A DNA stretch of 28,575 bases, from positions 1 to 28,575 of the forward strand of contig JAHIKF010000289.1 in NCBI GenBank assembly GCA_018897875.1, given 5' to 3'. The notes under the pieces were generated by a model. That model did not search any database. It was not told where the DNA came from and saw nothing but the letters and a program-made list of their open reading frames with translations. The stretch comes from Pseudomonadota bacterium (GTDB lineage Bacteria > Desulfobacterota > Desulfobaccia > Desulfobaccales > 0-14-0-80-60-11). Shown here one piece after another: positions 22,984 through 28,575 of this stretch. Position 1 is the first letter of the stretch. Each line of letters opens with the position of its first letter. A program made the position numbers and the translations under genes.

Positions 22984-23010
22984 GCCGGGCGCCGGCGGAC
23001 GGCGCCCGGC
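22984..23010. terminator. Strong hairpin between convergent genes
   Basis: GCCGGGCGCC and GGCGCCCGGC make a perfect 10-bp GC stem with a 7-base loop, 30 bases after the glgP stop and 52 before the end of the convergent DUF1566 gene. It can fold on both strands. There is no T-tract, so its efficiency as an intrinsic terminator is uncertain. Confidence 0.55.
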
Positions 23011-23062
23011 ACCCCCGAGAGCAAGAAGCCTCACATCCCTCCCATAACCCCAGCCGCCGGTC

Positions 23063-23680
23063 TCATCGGCCGCCGCGCACACACCACACTAAATAGTTAT
23101 TGCTCTTGGGGTCGGTACCCGCAAAGCCAAGGTCGAAACCCACCCACCAGGCGAGGTTGGGGAGAGATCCGTTTTCGCTAGTCGAAGACCAGTAGCGGTT
23201 CTGCCATACCACCCCTATAAACGGGTTGGGCGTCGGCACGGCCGGACCAGTAAACTCTCCCCCCCTGCCATAATCGACCAGGCTTTGCAGTTCCCGGATG
23301 TTGGGCAGGCGCCAGTTACCCTGCGTGGAGCCATCTTTGAGGCCAGCATCGCCAGACTTCAGATTGTTGGCGATGGTAATGGCCTGTCCCCACGTTGTCG
23401 GGCCAAGAGCACTGGCATTTTGTAACCAGATCAGCCCGGTAAGATTATCAGTGACGGTGCCATTCTGATTATCAGTAAACCGGGGCGTGGGCCAGGCCAC
23501 GCCCTTGTGCAAGTCCCCGTCGTCTCCCGGGACATAGACGGTGGTCTGGCCGGTCTTGGGAACCGGGGCATAGTTCCCTTTCATGGCTGGTATTACATAA
23601 AACCCATCCTCGGCACCGGCCGCACCCGCACTGGCCAAAGCCAAAACCAACGACAAGAAAATCAGCAGGACTCTTCTCAT
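23063..23680 (-). CDS. Exported DUF1566 (Lcl C-terminal-like) protein
   Basis: This is a secreted protein of 205 residues with a signal peptide (MRRVLLIFLSLVLALASAGA, cut near AGAED). The DUF1566 domain is clear: RFTDNQNGTVTDNLTGLIW, then TWGQAITIANNL, WRLPNIRELQSLVDY, YWSSTSE and a terminal YLVWCVRGG. The family is a C-type-lectin-like fold common in deltaproteobacteria, presumed to bind ligands at the surface; its ligand is unknown. AAAAAGGAG lies before the ATG. A leader of about 145 bases with an extended -10 precedes it. Confidence 0.9.
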   Translation of the reverse strand: MRRVLLIFLSLVLALASAGAAGAEDGFYVIPAMKGNYAPVPKTGQTTVYVPGDDGDLHKGVAWPTPRFTDNQNGTVTDNLTGLIWLQNASALGPTTWGQAITIANNLKSGDAGLKDGSTQGNWRLPNIRELQSLVDYGRGGEFTGPAVPTPNPFIGVVWQNRYWSSTSENGSLPNLAWWVGFDLGFAGTDPKSNNYLVWCVRGGR

Positions 23681-24102
23681 GATCGGGCTCCTTTTTCAGG
23701 AAGAATTAATCCTTCGGGTTAGCCGTCAGGCTTGGCTGCGCTCGTTCCACATTGTTACTTGGGACCTGTTTTGCGGCCTGCAACCATAGACCCCCTGTTG
23801 CCCAAGAGGCAACCTTTTTCGTGGGAATCATCATAGCACAATTATTTTAACAAAGATTGAAAATCGTTTAATACGAAGTTGCAGTCAAAAAACTATGAAT
23901 ATTTATGTCATTCTGAACGGAGCGCAGCGGAGTGAAGAATCTTGGCATCTTGAAAAGAGAGATTCTTCGCTGCGCTCAGAATGACAAAAAATAGACTTTT
24001 GATTGCTCATCGGCATAACAAAGTGTTGCAGCTGACCCTTCTGCGGGCGTATATCATCTATCCCGTCGTCAGAGTCAGACAGTGCAACAACCTTGCCTCC
24101 TC
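23681..24102. other. Gap with DUF1566 gene promoter, hairpin and dispersed repeat
   Basis: On the minus strand an extended -10 TGCTATGAT (23830-23838) is a likely promoter for the DUF1566 gene. A hairpin GTTGCC-CAAGA-GGCAAC (23797-23813) is followed on the plus strand by CTTTTTC, as in an intrinsic terminator, but no plus-strand gene leads into it. The repeat at 23906-23986 and a weak small frame fill the rest. Confidence 0.4.
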
Positions 24103-24106
24103 TCAT
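23903..24106 (-). CDS. Doubtful 67-codon frame overlapping the DUF72 stop
   Basis: The ATG overlaps the DUF72 TGA (ATGA), which would allow coupled translation. The first 36 residues (MRGGKVVALSDSDDGIDDIR onward) look protein-like. The last 31 are encoded by the dispersed repeat at 23906-23986 and read CHSERSEESLF, a familiar spurious product of such repeats. If real, it is a gene truncated by the repeat. No function can be proposed. Confidence 0.2.
   Translation of the reverse strand: MRGGKVVALSDSDDGIDDIRPQKGQLQHFVMPMSNQKSIFCHSERSEESLFSRCQDSSLRCAPFRMT
23906..23986. repeat. Long imperfect inverted repeat, TGTCATTCTGA type
   Basis: TGTCATTCTGA..CG..GCG at the left and CGCTGCGCTCAGAATGACA at the right are complementary, with GAAGAATCT and AGATTCTTC arms inside. 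It resembles a dispersed element I have seen in many bacterial genomes, here in one copy. Confidence 0.65.
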
Positions 24107-25050
24107 CCCTTGGGGCTTTGACCCGTTTGTGACAAGCGTGGAAATGCCGTTATGAGGCCTGGAGGGAGACTGACTTTATGGCCGGGTTGGAGCAGATGGA
24201 TAAGTTCCAGGGCGTTGGCCACGGCCTGGCCCGCGGGGTGGTTGTTGAAGATGACGTAAGTCTCAGCCGCCTTCTCCATCAGTTCCCGGGTCCGGGCCGC
24301 CAAATCCTCCAGTTCCTCGGGGGAGTACAGGTAGTCATACCGGGCTCCCGGGTCGGCCCCGAACTCAAACCAGGCATCCTGACGCCGCCCGTGGCAGCGC
24401 AGGTACCCCCGGGGCCCGGTGACCCACCGCGTGGCGCCCATGGGGTAGGAGACCATAGGCTGGTCGATGTTGCAGAAATCAAGGCCGGCGAGCTCTAAAA
24501 ACTCGCGCACGGCCCGCTGCTGCCAGGAGCGGTGGCGCACCTCCACCGCCAGGGGAAATTTTTGTAAGGCGGTCTTGAGTTGCACCAGATAAGCGCGATT
24601 TTCCTCGGTATTATGAAAGGAATAGGGAAACTGGGCCAGGAGCACCCCCAACTTTCCGCCGTAGAGCAGCGGGTCCAGGCCAGCTTGGAACTGGGCCAGA
24701 TCGGGGGCCGGCAGCCGCCGGGCGTGGGTGAAGACCTGCCACACCTTGGCGGTGAAGCGGAAATCCGGGAAATCCGTCACCGCCGCCAGCCAGCGCCGGG
24801 CGTAGTCGGCGGGGATGGGCCGGTAAAAGGTGACGTTGATCTCCACCGCGGTAAACAGGGTGGCCAGGAAGGTGAGGCGGTCGGTGCCCTTGAGCCCCGG
24901 GGGATAGACCACCCCCTGCCAGTCGGGGTAATCCCAACCCGCCGGGCCGATGAAGAATTGGGGGTTTTCTGCCTGGGGTTTGCTGTGAGGGGAGGCAGCG
25001 GGCACGGACTTAATCCCCTTCTCTGTCCCTGGCACCGGAAGGGATGACAT
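24103..25050 (-). CDS. DUF72 (YecE-like) family protein
   Basis: This is a TIM-barrel-like cytoplasmic protein of 315 residues whose biochemical role is not established. The signature is complete: FIGPAGWDYPDWQGVVYPPG near the start, FTAVEINVTFYRPI, FRFTAKVWQVFTH, LLAQFPYSFH, LAVEVRHRSW, DYLYSPEEL and VIFNNHPAGQAVANALEL at the end. These are the acids and aromatics conserved in the family. The ATG at 25050 is preferred over a TTG one codon earlier; GGAAA lies upstream. About 30 extra residues precede the domain. A 24-base piece of this gene also occurs at 9157-9180. Confidence 0.92.
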   Translation of the reverse strand: MSSLPVPGTEKGIKSVPAASPHSKPQAENPQFFIGPAGWDYPDWQGVVYPPGLKGTDRLTFLATLFTAVEINVTFYRPIPADYARRWLAAVTDFPDFRFTAKVWQVFTHARRLPAPDLAQFQAGLDPLLYGGKLGVLLAQFPYSFHNTEENRAYLVQLKTALQKFPLAVEVRHRSWQQRAVREFLELAGLDFCNIDQPMVSYPMGATRWVTGPRGYLRCHGRRQDAWFEFGADPGARYDYLYSPEELEDLAARTRELMEKAAETYVIFNNHPAGQAVANALELIHLLQPGHKVSLPPGLITAFPRLSQTGQSPKG

Positions 25051-25105
25051 CAATTTTCCGCATTATACCAGGCGGTTCAACTGATTCGACCAAAAAAGGC
25101 GCGCC

Positions 25106-25183
25106 GTGCGCACCCTACCCGCTGACCTGAAGAGTTTTTCGCAGGGTGCGTTTTACGCACCACTGGCGGGCGGGACGCCGGCC
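25106..25183. repeat. Dispersed palindromes overlapping the DUF1385 3' end
   Basis: GTGCGCACCCTAC (25106-25118), the hairpin GGTGCGT-TTT-ACGCACC (25145-25161) and a GGCGGGCGGGACGCCGGCC block belong to the same families as the palindromes at 12534-12674 and 26616-26666. The DUF1385 stop codon (25153-25155) falls in the hairpin's loop. Confidence 0.6.
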
Positions 25184-26193
25184 CTACTGCTCATCAATGC
25201 TGGGCATTCGGCGCAGGACAGGGTGTCCCCGGCAGGCTGGCCTTCGGGGAGGGGATACTCTTCCCGGGCCAAGACGGCTTTCAGGGCTTCCAGGGCCACT
25301 TCCAGTTGGGAGTCGTCGGGCTCTAAGGCAGTGAGGCGCTGGGTGGCCAACCCGGGCCACAGGAGGACTTGCGCCAGTCTATGCCGGGAGTGCTTGCCGC
25401 CCCAGCGGATGATCTCGTAGGAGAGCGCCGCGATGGGAAACATGAGGCCCACCTTGATGATTACCTGGAGAAAATTGTTGGCCAGGCCCCGGCGAGTCAG
25501 GGCCGGGAACAGGGGGAAAAAGACGGTGAAGATCAGGATGCTCACCAGCAGCACCACCAGGATAAAGGAGGTGCCGCAGCGGGCGTGGGCGGTGGGATGG
25601 CGCCTGGTGTTGGCCACCGTCAGTTCTTCCCCGGCCTCAAAGGTGCAGATGGACTTGTGCTCGGCCCCGTGGTACTCGAAGACCCGGCGAATATCCGGGA
25701 AAAAAGAGATGCCCCAGATATAGAGCACCAGGAAGGTGCCCTTGATGAGGCCGTCGACGGCATGAAAGGTGAAGTCGGCCGGGGTCAGGGTATGGCCCAC
25801 CAGGTAACCGGCTTTGCCGCTCAGCCAGTGGGGCAGAAAGCCGAAAAACAGGAAGGCCATGAGGAAGGCGCCCCCCAGGGTGAGGGCGATGCTGCCCCAG
25901 CCCAGAGGTTCATCTTCTTTGTCGGCATCTTCTTCCTGGAGCGCGGCCTGGGCCGAAAAGGTCAGGGCCTTGACACCCGTGACCATGGCCTCGACGAGGA
26001 TTACGGGACCCCGAAGGAAGGCGCGCTTTAAAACGGGGTAGCGCTCCGCCAGGGAATGGTACGCCTCATCCTTGAGGATCACCGTGCCGTCGGGACGGCG
26101 CACCGCGATGGCCATGGCGTGGGGGGAGCGCATCATGACGCCCTCCAGCACGGCCTGGCCCCCTACGGCCAAGGGCAGGTCTTCGTGCTTCAT
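25153..26193 (-). CDS. DUF1385 integral membrane protein
   Basis: The product has 346 residues. The ATG at 26193 overlaps the rpmE stop as ATGA, so translation is probably coupled. It opens with the family hallmark VGGQAVLEGVMMRSPHAMAI. Membrane segments lie at ALTLGGAFLMAFLFFGF, GTFLVLYIWGISFF, FILVVLLVSILIFTVFF and VGLMFPIAALSYEII, with FEYHGAEHKSICTFEAG and HPTAHARCGTSFI between them. Some relatives are annotated as metal-dependent enzymes, but function is unproven. The last 9 residues (AGVPPASGA) are encoded by a dispersed palindrome, so the original C-terminus may be altered. In many bacteria prfA follows; here it does not. Confidence 0.9.
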   Translation of the reverse strand: MKHEDLPLAVGGQAVLEGVMMRSPHAMAIAVRRPDGTVILKDEAYHSLAERYPVLKRAFLRGPVILVEAMVTGVKALTFSAQAALQEEDADKEDEPLGWGSIALTLGGAFLMAFLFFGFLPHWLSGKAGYLVGHTLTPADFTFHAVDGLIKGTFLVLYIWGISFFPDIRRVFEYHGAEHKSICTFEAGEELTVANTRRHPTAHARCGTSFILVVLLVSILIFTVFFPLFPALTRRGLANNFLQVIIKVGLMFPIAALSYEIIRWGGKHSRHRLAQVLLWPGLATQRLTALEPDDSQLEVALEALKAVLAREEYPLPEGQPAGDTLSCAECPALMSSRAGVPPASGA

Positions 26194-26420
26194 TCTGCCT
26201 TGTCGTCGGCCTTGTATTTTTCCAGGTGGGCGTATTTGCGCCGGAAGCGCTCCACCCGTCCGGCGGTATCCATGAGCTTCTGCTTGCCGGTAAAGAAGGG
26301 ATGGCACTTGGAGCAGATCTCCACCCGGATGTTATCCTTGGTGGAGCCGGTCACGAACTCGCTGCCGCAGGCGCAGCGCACGGTGGTTTCAATGAAGGTG
26401 GGATGGATATCGTTCTTCAT
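26190..26420 (-). CDS. rpmE: 50S ribosomal protein L31 (zinc form)
   Basis: This is a large-subunit ribosomal protein of 76 residues. It starts MKNDIHPTFIETTVRCACGS, with zinc ligands C16, C18, C36 and C39 (CAC and CSKC), and then HPFFTGKQKLMDTAGRVERF, the family signature. The zinc-carrying form can serve as a zinc reserve in other bacteria. The only Shine-Dalgarno-like site, AGGAG, is about 14 bases before the ATG, which is long. It overlaps the DUF1385 start by ATGA. Confidence 0.97.
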   Translation of the reverse strand: MKNDIHPTFIETTVRCACGSEFVTGSTKDNIRVEICSKCHPFFTGKQKLMDTAGRVERFRRKYAHLEKYKADDKAE

Positions 26421-26897
26421 AAATTTTCTCGAGTCTCCTGATTTGCCTCTTAAACAATTAATTTTATATCAGGCTGATGCAAAAAGCTAAGAAAAATTTA
26501 AAACCAGGCAATCCGCAGCCAGGGGGCGGAGATGAGATGAGTTTTATGAAACGTATCCAGGCTGTTCTTCATTGGCGGCCAGTGGCCCACCCATAAATTA
26601 TGAAAAGATATGTATGGCGGGCACTGCCCGCCGTTCCCGACCATCAATTGGTGCGTAAGACGCACCCTACGGAAAACTTTTCAAGGCAGGGTTCAGGTCA
26701 GGGGCAGAGGGAGGCAGGTTTCTCGCTTGACAATTACAGCAATAAACGCAAACATGGTTGTCAGGATCGGAACCAAATCCGGTCTCAAGGAATTGGGGGA
26801 GAAATTCAGTGTCTTGACTGAATAGCGTTGATAGAATACTCATAACAAGCTGAAGTGGACTCATTGATGTATTCAGTGAAGGGGTAGCGGCAACATC
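26421..26897. other. 477-base gap with palindromes between divergent rpmE and sigma-54 regulator
   Basis: Two dispersed hairpins stand out: GGCGGGC-ACT-GCCCGCC (26616-26632) and GGTGCGT-AAG-ACGCACC (26650-26666). The flanks are AT-rich and must contain the rpmE promoter and that of the regulator. No sure promoter, gene or RNA is visible. The frames at 26600-26825 lack ribosome sites and run through the palindromes. Confidence 0.4.
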
Positions 26898-28463
26898 ATG
26901 CTTTCTTCCTTAGATATTGCCAAACAAAAATTAATAGAAATCAGTATAGCCCTCTCCAGTGAAACTGATCTATCCAGATTATTGAAAATGATTATTAATG
27001 AATTGCGCCTCCTGACCAACGCGGATGGCGGCAGCCTCTTTTTGGTAGAGAATGGCCATCTCCGTTTTGAAGTAGCGCAAAATAATACCTTGATGGTTTT
27101 AGAGGGTGAAGACTTCCAATTTTTTAAACGATTTGAGATTCCTATTAGCGAGCGCAGTATTGCCGGTTATGTGGCTCTCACGGGTAACATCTTGAATATC
27201 CCTGATGTTTATGAATTGTCGTCTGATTTCCCGTTCCAGTTTAATCCCGAATTTGATGTGCGCAATAATTATCACACCCAATCAATTCTGGCTGTCCCTC
27301 TCAAAGATCATACCGGCAAAATAATCGGCGTCTTAGAATTGATCAACGCCATGGACGCAAAGGGAAAATCGGTTTCCTTCAGCGAAGCTCATGAAAATCT
27401 GGTCCTGTCCCTGGCTTCCCTGGCGGCAGTGGCCATCAATAAAGCGCGCCTGATTCAAACTATTCAAAACCTGTTCGAAGCGGAGAGAGAACAAAATCGC
27501 CGCAATCTGGAGGCCATCTTTCGGAGCGTCAATGACGCCATCATCACGGTTGACAAGCATGGGCGAATTATTGCCGCCAATGATGCCACCAGAGAAATTT
27601 GCGGCATAGATCCCCAAGCGATCGTCGGCCGGGAGTTCGACCAGGTCAATAGCTATTGTGCTCAATCATGTTATGCAGCGCTAAAAGAAATTCTGGGGAC
27701 GGCAAAAACCATCAAGGATTACCGGCTGGAATGTCGAAAGCAGACTCGGCCACATCAAATAGTTACCGTAAGTAGTTCGCCGTTAAGAGATAATACCGAC
27801 AAAAACATCGGCACGGTGCTCGTGATTCGAGATTTGACCAGAGTGGCCGAAATGGAAGGGGAATTGCGCGCCCGGTATAACCTGCACAATATGGTGGGCA
27901 AAAGCCACCAGATGCAGAGCATATTTCACCTTCTGGATGAATTGATCAATACGGACACCACCGTGCTGATCACGGGGGAAACCGGCACCGGCAAGGAACT
28001 GATCGCCAAGGCGCTCCATTATGGCGGGGTGCGGGCCGCCAAACCCATGGTAACCGTGAATTGTTCGGCCTTGCCGGAGAATTTGCTGGAGAGCGAATTG
28101 TTTGGGCATGTGAGAGGCGCGTTTACCGGGGCCTCGAAGGATCGGGTGGGCCGCTTTCAGGCCGCGCATGGGGGCACCTTATTCCTGGATGAAGTTGGGG
28201 ATATTACTCCCAATTTACAGCTGAAGCTCTTAAGGGTCCTGCAGGAAAAGACCTTTGAGCGAGTCGGTGATTCCACCACTTACCCTGTAGACGTACGGGT
28301 TATTGCCGCGACTAACTGTGACTTAAAGAAAAAGGTCAGTTTAGGAGAATTTCGGGAAGACCTCTACTATCGGCTGAAGGTGTTGGAGATTGCTTTGCCT
28401 CCCTTACGGGAAAGGCGCGAAGATATCCCTTTATTGGTACTTGATCACAGGGTTAAAAATTAG
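26898..28463 (+). pseudogene. Sigma-54-dependent activator (GAF-PAS-AAA+), truncated by insertion
   Basis: This would be an enhancer-binding activator of sigma-54 promoters. A GAF sensor (about 15-185), a PAS domain (about 205-315, with C-rich YCAQSC and ECRK) and the AAA+ domain are present. The AAA+ part has Walker A GETGTGKE (360-367), the sigma-54 contact GAFTGA (407-412), Walker B LFLDE and the sensor RLKVLEIALPPLRERREDIP. After DIPLLV the sequence changes to LDHRVKN and a stop. The AAA+ lid and the C-terminal Fis-type DNA-binding helix-turn-helix are missing. A transposase-like frame starts at the break on the other strand. The gene is AT-richer than its neighbours, suggesting transfer. 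DNA-binding function is presumably lost. Confidence 0.85.
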
Positions 28464-28575
28464 GCTTGTGAGATCCAGGCGATATCTGGTTGGAGCCCCT
28501 TGAAGTAACAGGTCATCGCCTCCACTAGGACCGGAAAGGTCTGACGGCCCCGCACGCGACAGGTTTGGCGCAAAG
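28460..28575 (-). mobile_element. 3' end of a transposase gene (IS66-like?), partial at window edge
   Basis: The minus-strand frame enters from the right edge and ends at the TAA at 28462-28460. The visible 37 residues include LRQTCRVRGRQTFPVLVEAM and end DIAWISQA. The TCRxRGRxxFxxLxEAMxxYFxG pattern resembles C-termini of IS66-type transposases as I remember them, but the family is not certain. The frame begins within a few bases of where the sigma-54 regulator loses homology, so this is probably one end of an insertion sequence; the other end lies outside the window. Confidence 0.5.

Noticed and set aside
23797..23819. Plus-strand intrinsic terminator
   Set aside because: The hairpin and T-run look right, but no plus-strand gene leads into it; more likely part of the minus-strand leader.
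23681..23830. c-di-GMP (GEMM) riboswitch in the DUF1566 leader
   Set aside because: Short GCAAA-like words are present, but the order of conserved blocks and the tetraloop/receptor pattern do not match.
26600..26825. Two overlapping 70-codon frames before the sigma-54 regulator
   Set aside because: Both run through GGCGGGC and GGTGCGT palindromes and lack ribosome sites.

Overview
The window reads as a chromosomal segment of a GC-rich anaerobic Desulfobacterota/deltaproteobacterium-like organism. That placement is an inference from gene content and style: an acyl-CoA dehydrogenase/ETF operon, FeoB, DUF1566, SBBP and DUF1385 proteins, and many GC-rich dispersed palindromes between genes. No marker gene fixes the taxon. 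No tRNA, rRNA or CRISPR array was recognised.

Layout. (1) 159-3973, minus strand: a TetR-type regulator, an acyl-CoA dehydrogenase and etfB-etfA form a compact fatty-acid or acid-oxidation unit. A short adenylosuccinate-lyase-like tail lies just beyond etfA. The same 13-base motif sits before the regulator and before the dehydrogenase, so it is a likely operator. (2) 4126-6456: a dispersed repeat, a curious leader frame and feoB (ferrous iron uptake). (3) 6914-14759: an exported seven-repeat SBBP protein, a HIT hydrolase, two unknown small proteins, catabolic-type threonine ammonia-lyase, a class I aminotransferase and a DciA-like DUF721 protein, separated by repeat-rich gaps. (4) 15010-17422, minus strand: an exported beta-helix protein and an spmA-spmB pair. 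(5) 17915-20784, plus strand: exported polysaccharide deacetylase, a tiny lipoprotein-like gene interrupted by an in-frame TGA, and an exported DUF4015 glycosidase-like protein. Alpha-glucan phosphorylase follows. (6) 23063-26420, minus strand: an exported DUF1566 protein, DUF72, DUF1385 and ribosomal protein L31. (7) 26898-28575: a sigma-54 activator (GAF-PAS-AAA+) cut off inside its AAA+ domain by what looks like the end of an insertion sequence.

The strongest candidate for something undescribed is at 18823-18984. A perfect Shine-Dalgarno site drives a lipoprotein signal peptide whose lipobox cysteine is followed directly by TGA. The frame then stays open for 32 more codons. A strong hairpin with a GGTC-containing apical loop begins just after the TGA, at the spacing expected of a bacterial selenocysteine insertion element. 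A simple nonsense mutation remains the main alternative. Other points of interest are the acyl-CoA dehydrogenase lacking a glutamate at both usual catalytic positions, the composite repeat family with a conserved tail, the insertional loss of the sigma-54 regulator's C-terminus, and several gene relics in the gaps.
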